From Chitinophagaceae bacterium (GTDB lineage Bacteria > Bacteroidota > Bacteroidia > Chitinophagales > Chitinophagaceae): a stretch of 39,500 bases of DNA. The position numbers were made by a program, and so were the translations under genes. The notes beneath the pieces are model-generated. The model had not been told where the DNA came from. It worked only from the letters and a program-made list of their open reading frames with translations, and searched no databases. The DNA is taken from assembly GCA_019247775.1 (NCBI GenBank), contig JAFBAN010000231.1, forward strand, positions 1 to 39,500, read 5' to 3'. The first letter of the stretch is position 1; every line of letters starts with the position of its first letter. Shown in pieces: positions 23,620 through 30,312 of this stretch.

Positions 23620-24171
23620 TTGGAACAGGTAACGACCATACAAACGGCTGTTGTGAGAAAAGCCTGCAAAGGTGACGCGGATGCGCAGGCCTGGCTATAC
23701 CAGCAATATAGCAAGAGCATGTTCAATATCTGCACCCGGATGACGGGCAACAGGGCCGATGCGGAAGATATCCTGCAGGAATCGTTCATCATCGCGTTCA
23801 GGAACCTGCACCAGTTAAAGGAGGCCGTTCAGTTCGGCGGCTGGCTGAAACGCATCGTAGTGAATGAATGCATCCGGCACAGCAAAAAGAACCAGTACTG
23901 GAACGAATGGGACGATGACCGGAACGACCAGATGGTATCGGAAGAGACGGAGTGGTGGAAAACGGTCGACTTTACCATCATTCACCGCGAGATCAAAGGG
24001 TTGCCGGACGGCTGCCGCCAGGTCTTCAACCTGTTTGTGATAGAGGATTACAGTCACAAGGATATCGCTGGCCAGCTGGGAATTTCCGAATCAACCAGTA
24101 AGAGCCAGTACCACCGGGCGAGACAGCTATTAAAAGAGAGAATTACAAAGCAATTACAAATACATGGATGA
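23620..24171 (+). CDS. ECF-type RNA polymerase sigma-70 factor
   Basis: A 183-residue sigma factor with region 2 (AQAWLYQQYSKSMFNICTRM, DAEDILQESFIIAFRNL, FGGWLKRIVVNEC) and region 4 (LPDGCRQVFNLFVIEDYSHKDIAGQLGISESTSKSQYHRARQLL, written here as the DYSHKDIAGQLGISES core). The start appears to be TTG at 23620: an in-frame TAA lies directly before it, and the first internal ATG falls inside region 2. It overlaps the downstream anti-sigma candidate by 8 nt. It likely directs a small envelope-stress regulon together with the next two genes. No promoter for it was recognised. Confidence 0.9.
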   Translation: MEQVTTIQTAVVRKACKGDADAQAWLYQQYSKSMFNICTRMTGNRADAEDILQESFIIAFRNLHQLKEAVQFGGWLKRIVVNECIRHSKKNQYWNEWDDDRNDQMVSEETEWWKTVDFTIIHREIKGLPDGCRQVFNLFVIEDYSHKDIAGQLGISESTSKSQYHRARQLLKERITKQLQIHG

Positions 24172-24901
24172 ACTGAAAAAATACCTGCAGCAACATGCGC
24201 CTGAACTGGACCTGGACGAGCCGCGTTCTGAGGTCTGGGAACAGATCCGTTCTGAAGTGCAGGGTAAACCCAAAGCCAAACTGGTAATGCTGGTTACCCG
24301 TTGGGCCGTTGCCGCCTGTGTGCTGGCGCTGGCTGGCATCGGGGGATGGTACCTGCTGCGGCAGGAGCCAGCCCGGGAGATCGCAAAAGTTCCCACGCCG
24401 ATCGTTAAGCAGCCGGCTACTGTTCCGGTTCAGGAACAGCCTGAGCGGAAAGAAACTGTGCAGCAGCCCTCCGAAGACAGGCTTACCGCCAGGGTGGAAA
24501 CTCCGCACAGGCAACACCCTCAGGCGGTGAAACCGCGTGCTGCCGGAGAGCCGAACAGCAACGGTATGGCGGCACTCAACGAATTGGAAAACAGTTTTAC
24601 ACAGGTGATCAATCTCCAGCGTGCACGCGTGAGCAATATCCCCATGTATGCGGAAACGCCTGAATACTTCGCCGATTTCAAAACACAGATGCGGCAGATG
24701 GAAAAAGACGAGAAGACGATCAAAACAGATATCGCCAAACGCGGCCTCAGCGGCGAACTGCTCGATCAGCTGATCAACCTGTACCAGCAAAAACTCAACA
24801 TACTCAAACAACTGCAGATCGAAATGAACAAGACCAACAACCGCTTTAAACAGAACCGCGGCCCTGTTGATTCCACCAGAACCTATTTCCTGAACATTTA
24901 A
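24164..24901 (+). CDS. Putative anti-sigma factor, single-pass membrane protein
   Basis: A 245-residue protein: a short cytoplasmic N-domain (1-43) containing RSEVWEQIRSEV, one TM helix (about 46-65), a proline/glutamine-rich periplasmic linker (70-130) and a helical, probably coiled-coil C-terminal domain (about 135-235; MRQMEKDEKTIKTD, LLDQLINLYQQKLNIL). The 8-nt overlap with the sigma gene and the topology fit an anti-sigma factor, but no canonical zinc HxxxCxxC motif is present, so it would belong to a non-ZAS class. It is followed 10 nt later by the DUF4097-like gene. Confidence 0.7.
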   Translation: MDELKKYLQQHAPELDLDEPRSEVWEQIRSEVQGKPKAKLVMLVTRWAVAACVLALAGIGGWYLLRQEPAREIAKVPTPIVKQPATVPVQEQPERKETVQQPSEDRLTARVETPHRQHPQAVKPRAAGEPNSNGMAALNELENSFTQVINLQRARVSNIPMYAETPEYFADFKTQMRQMEKDEKTIKTDIAKRGLSGELLDQLINLYQQKLNILKQLQIEMNKTNNRFKQNRGPVDSTRTYFLNI

Positions 24902-24911
24902 AAGTGAAGAA

Positions 24912-26291
24912 ATGAAACCACTTATGCGTAATACAGTTTTCAATGCAATCCTGCTCTGCCTGGCCTTCGGTGCAAACGCACAGCAAAGCACCATCGTAAT
25001 GCCTCCGCGTCCTGCCGAAGCGCTTGCACCGGTAGCGCAGTTATCGGGCACTACCATCAATTCCAACGGCTATTATTTTTCCGATAAGCAGATCGACGAG
25101 AAAGATCTTAAATCGAAAGAAGTGAGTAAAGAGATCAGCACACCCAAAGGTGCGGATATCTACATCGAGAATGCCAACCGCAGCATCGTTATAAAGACCT
25201 GGGATCAGCCCAAAGTGAAAGTAACTACCACTGTTTACTACGAAGGCGACAGCAAACTCACCGATGAGGAATGGCTGGAACGCGTGAACCTGTCGCTGAA
25301 AACCCTGGGGTCTTCGGTGAAGATCAAATCAGGCACGCCGGGTAATGGTAACGGCGCTTTCACGCTCTACAGCGGACAGGGCTATTCCTACAGCACCAAT
25401 GGCGGAGTGGCGATCTTCAATGCCGGCGGTCAGAATATCGGTACCAAATCCAATATGAAAAGGATCGTTACCGTAACCGTACCGGCAGGCAGTAAACTGG
25501 ATATCGAGAGCAAGTATGCGGATGTGCAGCTGCCAGCCAGTATCGGCGATGTGAACGTGGATATCCAGAACGGCAACCTGGAAGCGGAAAACATCAATAA
25601 ACTGGTGCTTCGTTCACGCTATTCCAATGCCAATATCGGCGATGTAAAAACTGCCGAACTCGAATTCAGCAACGGCCGCTTCAGCGCCAAGAATATCGAT
25701 GATCTGGATATCGAAAGCAAAGCTTCCACTATTGAAATGGCAGCAGCAAAAAAAATAGTGCTTCGCAGCACCAATGATGAATACGAGATCGAGGAAGCAG
25801 GTGAAGTGCGCGGCCGCAAGAACTATGGCAACCTGCGCATCACCAAACTCAATAATTCACTCGAAGTGGATGGCGCCAACGCAGACGTTAAGATCCGCAA
25901 TGTAGGCTCCGGAGTCAGCCTGATCAAGCTCGACAACAGGTATGCCGATGTGCGCATTCCCCTGCGCGCCGTGAAGGATTATGCGGTAGACTTCTCCGGC
26001 TCTTATAGTTCGGTATATGGCAACTTCGAGAAGGTGCCGGTGACCACCGACAGTAAGGACAAAGAAAAAGCGACAGGCTCAGCCAGCGGCACCCCCACTG
26101 CCAATGCACCATCGCTGGCGGCTGCTGAAGTTGCGGCTGTAGGCGGACACACTTATGTTACCTCAACGCGTCCGGGTATGGTCTGGGGTACTCAAAGCAA
26201 TGGCCCATCCCATTTTACCGCCACAGTAGGCAGCGGCAAGGGATTGAAGGTGGAAATGAAGTGCATGAACTGCACAGTTGATTTCAAATAA
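24912..26291 (+). CDS. DUF4097-like / adhesin-type beta-repeat exported protein
   Basis: A 459-residue protein with a signal peptide (MKPLMRNTVFNAILLCLAFG, cleavage after NAQ). The body is a regular beta-solenoid-like repeat: DIYIENANRSIVIKTW, KLDIESKYADVQLP, DVNVDIQNGNLEAE, AELEFSNGRFSAKN, DLDIESKASTIEMA and LEVDGANADVKIRN. This is the pattern of DUF4097 proteins found downstream of Bacteroidota sigma/anti-sigma pairs. A glycine/serine-rich loop (about 140-170) interrupts it. A terminal CMNCTV places two cysteines near the C-terminus. The function is unknown. It is likely the envelope effector or sensor of the module, which is inference from the operon. Confidence 0.75.
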   Translation: MKPLMRNTVFNAILLCLAFGANAQQSTIVMPPRPAEALAPVAQLSGTTINSNGYYFSDKQIDEKDLKSKEVSKEISTPKGADIYIENANRSIVIKTWDQPKVKVTTTVYYEGDSKLTDEEWLERVNLSLKTLGSSVKIKSGTPGNGNGAFTLYSGQGYSYSTNGGVAIFNAGGQNIGTKSNMKRIVTVTVPAGSKLDIESKYADVQLPASIGDVNVDIQNGNLEAENINKLVLRSRYSNANIGDVKTAELEFSNGRFSAKNIDDLDIESKASTIEMAAAKKIVLRSTNDEYEIEEAGEVRGRKNYGNLRITKLNNSLEVDGANADVKIRNVGSGVSLIKLDNRYADVRIPLRAVKDYAVDFSGSYSSVYGNFEKVPVTTDSKDKEKATGSASGTPTANAPSLAAAEVAAVGGHTYVTSTRPGMVWGTQSNGPSHFTATVGSGKGLKVEMKCMNCTVDFK

Positions 26292-26298
26292 ACGCTCC

Positions 26299-26340
26299 CA
26301 GGCCGGGCAGTAAGACCTTAATGTCCGGCCTGCGGGGTTT
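26299..26340 (+). terminator. Hairpin after the DUF4097-like gene
   Basis: CAGGCCGG (26299-26306) pairs with CCGGCCTG (26325-26332), followed by CGGGGTTT. The stem is strong and the T run short. It lies 7 nt after the gene. Confidence 0.6.
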
Positions 26341-26390
26341 CTGCCATAAAAAATGCGGTTTCCCTGTAACCCTGCGGCCAAAACTGCGTT

Positions 26391-26490
26391 TATCTCTGTA
26401 ACGGCGAATTTCTCATGTGCATATATCTCACACGCCGATTCTCATGTTGTTAATTATCGGTACGTGCCCCGTGTCTACGGGGCACTTTTT
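26391..26490 (+). ncRNA. Candidate small RNA with its own terminator
   Basis: TATCTCTG (26391-26398) is one mismatch from the -7 consensus. It is followed by CGGCG/CGCCG (26402-26406 with 26433-26437) and then a textbook terminator (26464-26490). No open frame of note lies within. The terminator is separated from the previous gene by another hairpin, so it appears to end a distinct short transcript of about 85 nt. A direct repeat, ATTTCTCATGT and ATTCTCATGTTG, lies in the body. No family was recognised. Confidence 0.3.
26464..26490 (+). terminator. Intrinsic terminator
   Basis: GTGCCCCGT (26464-26472), loop GTCT, ACGGGGCAC (26477-26485), then TTTTT. The 9-bp stem is perfect. Confidence 0.85.
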
Positions 26491-26492
26491 AG

Positions 26493-26572
26493 TTGAGTCT
26501 GGAGTCTGGAGTTGGAAGTCTGGGGTTGGGTAAAACTTACTCCAGACTCCAGACTCCTAACTCCAGACTCAA
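26493..26572. repeat. Inverted pair of heptamer arrays (GAGTNNG family)
   Basis: The left arm 26493-26530 consists of 7-nt units (GAGTCTG twice, GAGTTGG, AAGTCTG, GGGTTGG). The right arm 26539-26572 is the reverse complement of GAGTCTG, GAGTTAG, GAGTCTG, GAGTCTG. It lies 18 nt before the CNNM transporter gene. Confidence 0.88.
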
Positions 26573-26590
26573 TTTTTCTTAACTTGCCTT

Positions 26591-27850
26591 ATGTCTGAGC
26601 TCTACACCGTCATATGGATAGGCATTACCCTGCTGCTCATCGCATTTTTTGCGGGGTATGAGATCGCTTTTGTGACCGGCAACCGGCTGAGCATCGAGCT
26701 GAAAAAAAAACAGGGGCGCAGCAGCGGCATTATCCTGTCGGATTTTCTGGAACATCCGGCCAAACTGATCGGGACCTGTCTGGTGGGACTGAATATTTTC
26801 CTGGTGATCTACGGGTTGCTTTTTCATGACCTGCTTAAAAAAATTGTCTGGAACCCCTTACACCTGCAGAATGAGTACCTCAAGCTTGCATTCGATACTT
26901 TTCTGTCGTCTGTAGTAGTATTGATACTCGGAGAGTTCCTTCCCAAAGCGATATTCAGGGCAAAGAATGATTCGTTGCTCAGTTTTTTTGCGCCGATCGT
27001 AAAATTTTTCCATAGCCTGTTCCAGCCTATCACCAATTTCTTCGTGGGATTTTCGCAGTGGGTACTGAAGTACATGTTCAATGTGCGGGTGAACGACAGG
27101 AGCGAAGCATTCTCGAAAGTAGACCTCGAACATTTTTTCCAGCAGACCAAGGAACAGGATGAGGACGGGCAGGAGTTGAATACGGAACTGTTCGAGAATG
27201 CGCTCAGTCTGCCGATGGTCAAGATAAGGCAGTGCCTGGTGCCGCGAACGGAGATCGAAGGGCTTGATATCAATTCTCCGGTAGATGATTTGCGGCGGCA
27301 GTTCATCAGCACCCAGTTGAGCAAACTGATCGTGTTCGACGATAATATCGACACCATACTCGGCTACGTGCACCAGATCGATCTGTTTAAAAGACCAGAG
27401 TCTATCCGGGATATCCTGCATCCTATTATGGCCGTTCCGGAGAGCATGAGTGCTACCGACCTGATCGGCAAGTTTACCCGCAACCGCAAAAGCATCGCCT
27501 GGGTGGTGGATGAATTCGGCGGCACTGCGGGCATTGTTACGATGGAAGATGTGCTTGAAGAGATCTTCGGCGAGATCCAGGACGAATATGATGTGGAAGA
27601 AAGGGTAGAGAAACAGCTCGCTGATGATGAGTTCATCTTCAGCGGCCGGATAGAGCTCGACTATCTCAACGAAAAATATGCTATGAAATTCCCCGTAGCC
27701 GAATCTGAAACCCTCAGCGGTTACATCATCACCGAGCACCAGGATATCCCCAAACAAAAAGAGACCATCATCATCGGCGATTACCGCTTCGACATCCTCA
27801 ATGTGAGCGATAAGCGGATTGAGATGGTGAAGATGAAGGTGTTGAGATGA
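26591..27850 (+). CDS. CNNM/CBS-domain transporter (hemolysin C / CorB-like family)
   Basis: A 419-residue membrane protein: an N-terminal DUF21/CNNM region with four hydrophobic helices (about 5-25, 62-80, 98-118, 124-150; FFAGYEIAFVTGNRLSIEL, SSVVVLILGEFLPKAIF), a CBS pair (about 205-325, VPRTEIEGLDINSPVDDL, WVVDEFGGTAGIVTMEDVLEEIFGEI) and a C-terminal CorC_HlyC domain (about 330-415, FIFSGRIELDYLNEKY). CNNM/CorB proteins export magnesium or related cations; the GldE gliding protein of flavobacteria belongs to the same family. In many Bacteroidota this gene directly follows lptC (recollection), whereas here 4.4 kb separates them. Confidence 0.93.
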   Translation: MSELYTVIWIGITLLLIAFFAGYEIAFVTGNRLSIELKKKQGRSSGIILSDFLEHPAKLIGTCLVGLNIFLVIYGLLFHDLLKKIVWNPLHLQNEYLKLAFDTFLSSVVVLILGEFLPKAIFRAKNDSLLSFFAPIVKFFHSLFQPITNFFVGFSQWVLKYMFNVRVNDRSEAFSKVDLEHFFQQTKEQDEDGQELNTELFENALSLPMVKIRQCLVPRTEIEGLDINSPVDDLRRQFISTQLSKLIVFDDNIDTILGYVHQIDLFKRPESIRDILHPIMAVPESMSATDLIGKFTRNRKSIAWVVDEFGGTAGIVTMEDVLEEIFGEIQDEYDVEERVEKQLADDEFIFSGRIELDYLNEKYAMKFPVAESETLSGYIITEHQDIPKQKETIIIGDYRFDILNVSDKRIEMVKMKVLR

Positions 27851-27880
27851 ATTGCCTGATAAAACAAAATCGGAGGCTTT

Positions 27881-27955
27881 ACCACAGAGTCACAGAATAC
27901 ACAGAGTGCCACGGAGTGCCTCTGTGAGCCTCAGTGTAATCTGTGCCTCTGTGGT
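27881..27955. repeat. Inverted repeat of CACAGAG-type units
   Basis: Arms 27881-27918 and 27919-27955 are adjacent and roughly 80 % complementary. Each is built of 8-10-nt units such as CACAGAGT and CACAGAATA. ACCACAGAG/CTCTGTGGT at the outer ends is perfect. CACAGAG elements of this kind are seen in many unrelated bacterial phyla (recollection). Confidence 0.85.
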
Positions 27956-28018
27956 GAAGTGAAATCACCCATCTAAAAATTACGGCAAATACGCTATTTG
28001 TCGACAGATGGCATGAGT

Positions 28019-28026
28019 ATTTTAGC
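28019..28026 (+). promoter_or_regulatory. Possible -7 element of the GxxExxY gene
   Basis: TATTTTAG is one mismatch from TAnnTTTG and ends 3 nt before the GTG start. Confidence 0.3.
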
Positions 28027-28029
28027 AAA

Positions 28030-28419
28030 GTGACCGCACAGCAATACAATACTATCAGTTATAAAATTATCAAATGTGCCATGGAGGTTCATCGACACCT
28101 GGGGCCTGGATTGATGGAATCTGTTTATGATGTTTGCCTCACCCGGGAATTACAGCATACTGGGCTTTTTTTCGAACGCCAGAAACAACTTCCTGTTAAT
28201 TATAAAGGTTGTTTGTTGGAAAAAGATTTTTTTATCGATATCCTGGTTGAAGCAGAAATTGTTGTGGAGCTAAAAGCTATAGAAGCCATCCTGCCGGTTC
28301 ATGAGGCGCAATTATTGACTTATCTAAAATTATCTGAAAAGAAACTAGGGTTATTATTGAATTTCAATGTACCAGTTATGAAACAGGGAGTATGCCGTAA
28401 AATAAATGGTAACTTGTAG
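28030..28419 (+). CDS. GxxExxY family protein
   Basis: A 129-residue protein with a GTG start. It contains the family signature GPGLMESVY (25-33; Gly27, Glu30, Tyr33) and then FFIDILVEAEIVVELKAIE, in which Asp70, Glu80 and Lys82 fit a PD-(D/E)xK nuclease-like core; HEAQLLTYLK follows. The family (TIGR04256) is widespread, sporadic and without known function. The gene is visibly more A/T-rich than its neighbours and follows the CACAGAG repeat, which suggests recent transfer. The family's association with mobile or defence regions is recollection only. It ends 16 nt before the next gene. Confidence 0.88.
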   Translation: MTAQQYNTISYKIIKCAMEVHRHLGPGLMESVYDVCLTRELQHTGLFFERQKQLPVNYKGCLLEKDFFIDILVEAEIVVELKAIEAILPVHEAQLLTYLKLSEKKLGLLLNFNVPVMKQGVCRKINGNL

Positions 28420-28435
28420 CCGCAAAGCAAATGTT

Positions 28436-28798
28436 ATGGGAAAATTTTTTGCGAAGACTGTGGCTACTGCGGTGGCGGTGGTGGTAGCAGCTTATATTCT
28501 TGGCGGCGTACATGTGGATACCACACTTACCGCCCTGATCGTAGCGGTAGTGCTTGGCCTGCTCAATAGTTTTGTAAAGCCCATATTTATTTTACTCACC
28601 ATTCCGATTACCATTTTTACGCTTGGATTGTTTTTGCTTGTTATCAATATCATCATCGTAAAACTTGCGGCGGGCATTGTACCCGGGTTTTCGGTAGACA
28701 GCTGGTGGTCTGCATTGCTGTTCAGCCTGGTGGTAAGTATTGTCTCCTCTATTATCGAAAAAATGATCGGCAGCGACGACAGGCGCGAGCGCTCATAA
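28436..28798 (+). CDS. Phage holin family IV-like (PF04020) four-TM protein
   Basis: A 120-residue integral membrane protein with four hydrophobic helices (FFAKTVATAVAVVVAAYIL, LTALIVAVVLGLLNSFVKP, IPITIFTLGLFLLVINIII, SWWSALLFSLVVSIVSSII). This is the pattern of the PF04020 'Mycobacterial 4 TM phage holin' family, which is common on ordinary chromosomes without any phage and is of unknown role. The frame is open from 28406, overlapping the GxxExxY stop; the ATG at 28436 (MGKFF) is chosen. Confidence 0.85.
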   Translation: MGKFFAKTVATAVAVVVAAYILGGVHVDTTLTALIVAVVLGLLNSFVKPIFILLTIPITIFTLGLFLLVINIIIVKLAAGIVPGFSVDSWWSALLFSLVVSIVSSIIEKMIGSDDRRERS

Positions 28799-28816
28799 GT
28801 GTTTTCTTCATTGATA

Positions 28817-29305
28817 CTATAGTCCTATCCTGGTACTTCTTCTCTCGAGCAGTACAGTATCGCGCCATTGATCATTCATCCTGCCGATCCGTTCGCGGAT
28901 ACCAATGGTCCGGAAACCACAGGAGCGGTGTATGGCAAGACTCGCTCCATTTTCGGGGAAAATGCCAGCCTGCAATGTCCAGTAATTATTTTCTTCGCTT
29001 GCGGTGATGAGTTCATGCAGCAGTTGTTTGCCGATCCCTTTGCCGCGTGCGTGGTCGGCGATGTACACACTCACTTCGCCAACGCCTGCATACACACAAC
29101 GGCCGCTCACGGGCGTGATGGCTGCCCAGCCTAATATGATCTCATTCTCAACAGCAATAAGCCTTGGTTGCGCTGCATGCGCAGCATCCCATTCTTGCCA
29201 GGAAGGCGCGGCCGTCTGGAACGTTGCATTACCCGTAGCAATGCCCTGTTCATAAATTGTTTTGACTGCATCCCAGTGATGGGGAAGCATGCGAAGGATT
29301 TGCAT
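28817..29305 (-). CDS. GNAT acetyltransferase (phosphinothricin acetyltransferase-like)
   Basis: A 162-residue protein with the GNAT acetyl-CoA loop (D-H-A-R-G-K-G-I-G-K, about 85-93; RGKGIG) and flanking GEVSVYI and FPENGASLAIHRSCGFRTIGIRERIGRMN. The C-terminal GF(R)xxGxRERxGxxxxxWRD stretch is typical of the PAT/bar subfamily, which acetylates small amines such as methionine sulfoximine or phosphinothricin. It is convergent with the holin-like gene, with an 18-nt gap. Confidence 0.88.
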   Translation of the reverse strand: MQILRMLPHHWDAVKTIYEQGIATGNATFQTAAPSWQEWDAAHAAQPRLIAVENEIILGWAAITPVSGRCVYAGVGEVSVYIADHARGKGIGKQLLHELITASEENNYWTLQAGIFPENGASLAIHRSCGFRTIGIRERIGRMNDQWRDTVLLERRSTRIGL

Positions 29306-29539
29306 CGATGCTAAAATACGAACTGACTGAAGGTCTAGCGCAGGTAGATAAGCCGATTACTGGGCCAGAGAAAGAAGAGTCCTAAACGCGGTGTGAGCCA
29401 TGCCACCCGGGAAAGGCCATTTGTCATGAAAAATAGCCGTTTACCATTTTCTTTTTGGATCGTTTTCTCATAATTCGCTGTATGACAACAACTTAAGTAA
29501 AGCCAGTTATTGTTCTGTGCCCATTACCTAAAAAAAACT
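29306..29539. other. Intergenic region before the PadR operon
   Basis: A 234-nt stretch with no open frame worth calling and no recognised RNA. It probably holds the upstream promoter region of the divergent acetyltransferase gene. Confidence 0.4.
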
Positions 29540-29562
29540 GGTACTATGTGTTGCATAGTACC
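29540..29562. promoter_or_regulatory. Palindromic putative operator of the PadR operon
   Basis: GGTACTATG and CATAGTACC form a perfect 9-bp inverted repeat with a TGTTG spacer. It lies 11 nt upstream of CATCTTTG (29574-29581, one mismatch from the -7 consensus), where the -33 region should be. The nearest regulator is the PadR protein encoded 360 nt downstream, so this is its likely binding site. Confidence 0.6.
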
Positions 29563-29573
29563 AAATAATCCCC

Positions 29574-29581
29574 CATCTTTG
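29574..29581 (+). promoter_or_regulatory. Putative -7 element of the PadR operon
   Basis: CATCTTTG differs from TAnnTTTG at the first base. It is placed immediately after the palindrome. Confidence 0.4.
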
Positions 29582-29649
29582 TGTTGTCAAAGGGAATGAT
29601 AGAAGCCCTTTACCGAAACCCAATTTCAAAAACTTATAATAGAAAGATC

Positions 29650-29838
29650 ATGAAAACGCAAAACATTCACTTCTTCCAGTCACTCGGTACCACCCAACTG
29701 AACAACCTGGTAAAAGAAGTAAAAGAAACTGTAGCAACTGTTCCTGTCATCAATCATAAACCGGCTTTCGGTATCGTTGATCTGTGGAACCTGGAACGCA
29801 GCAGCAAAAAAAGGATCGCGAGAAGGCACCTGGTATAG
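29650..29838 (+). CDS. Small protein heading the PadR operon, function unknown
   Basis: A 62-residue protein, MKTQNIHFFQSLGTTQLNNL..., hydrophilic, without signal or TM segment, ending in a basic stretch (SSKKRIARRHLV). The frame extends upstream to 29581, inside the putative promoter, so the ATG at 29650 is preferred. It precedes padR by 85 nt that contain a strong hairpin. I do not recognise the family. It could be a small regulator or adaptor of the operon, which is inference. Confidence 0.55.
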   Translation: MKTQNIHFFQSLGTTQLNNLVKEVKETVATVPVINHKPAFGIVDLWNLERSSKKRIARRHLV

Positions 29839-29883
29839 AAGCCCCCAAGCTACTGCGATCTAAAATTTTTAATTAACAAGAAT

Positions 29884-29904
29884 CCCGGCCGGCAACCGGC
29901 CGGG
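29884..29904 (+). terminator. GC-rich hairpin before padR
   Basis: CCCGGCCGG (29884-29892), loop CAA, CCGGCCGGG (29896-29904). There is no T run after it, so it is better seen as a partial attenuator or mRNA-stability element than as a full terminator. Confidence 0.45.
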
Positions 29905-29923
29905 AGCTACAAAAACTCCGGCT

Positions 29924-30289
29924 ATGGATATTCAGAACACACAAAGTCAGATGCGAAAGGGTGTATTGGAGTTTTGCATTTTGTCCATCATTCGCCAGGG
30001 CGAGGTTTATCCCAGTGACCTGGTAGAACGGATGAAAGCAGCCAACCTTCATATTCTGGAGGGCACACTCTATCCTTTGCTTACCCGATTAAAAAATGCA
30101 GGACTGCTGACCTACCGCTGGGTAGAGAGTAATAGCGGACCGCCCCGTAAATATTTTGTCATGACGGATAAAGGCCTCGAGTTCTATGGTGAGCTCGAAA
30201 GGACCTGGCAGGAACTGGCAGATGCGGTGCAATCGCTTACCCAACCGGCAGAGAACGCAACATCCTCTGAAAACCCAACCCAACCTTAA
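29924..30289 (+). CDS. PadR family transcriptional regulator
   Basis: A 121-residue winged-helix protein: MRKGVLEFCILSIIRQGEVYPSDLVERM and LHILEGTLYPLLTRLKNAGLLTYRWVESNSGPPRKYFVMTDKG are the PadR core (helix-turn-helix plus wing), followed by a dimerisation helix. PadR proteins usually repress their own operon and respond to small molecules or envelope stress. It is followed after 23 nt by the PspC-domain gene, a pairing common in Bacteroidota. The upstream palindrome is the probable operator. Confidence 0.93.
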   Translation: MDIQNTQSQMRKGVLEFCILSIIRQGEVYPSDLVERMKAANLHILEGTLYPLLTRLKNAGLLTYRWVESNSGPPRKYFVMTDKGLEFYGELERTWQELADAVQSLTQPAENATSSENPTQP

Positions 30290-30312
30290 CCAACCATAAA
30301 TAAGAAAAGACC

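Noticed and set aside
23447-23632. 61-codon frame before the sigma factor gene
   Set aside because: Low-complexity proline/serine product of short-period repeats.
26858-27757. 299-codon minus-strand frame in the CNNM gene
   Set aside because: Antisense to conserved CBS and CorC motifs; no features of its own.
28436-28798. Prophage holin
   Set aside because: PF04020-type proteins are common outside phages and no other phage gene lies nearby.
29306-29539. tRNA or other structured RNA in the gap before the PadR operon
   Set aside because: No T-loop GGTTCGA-type motif or acceptor pairing could be found.
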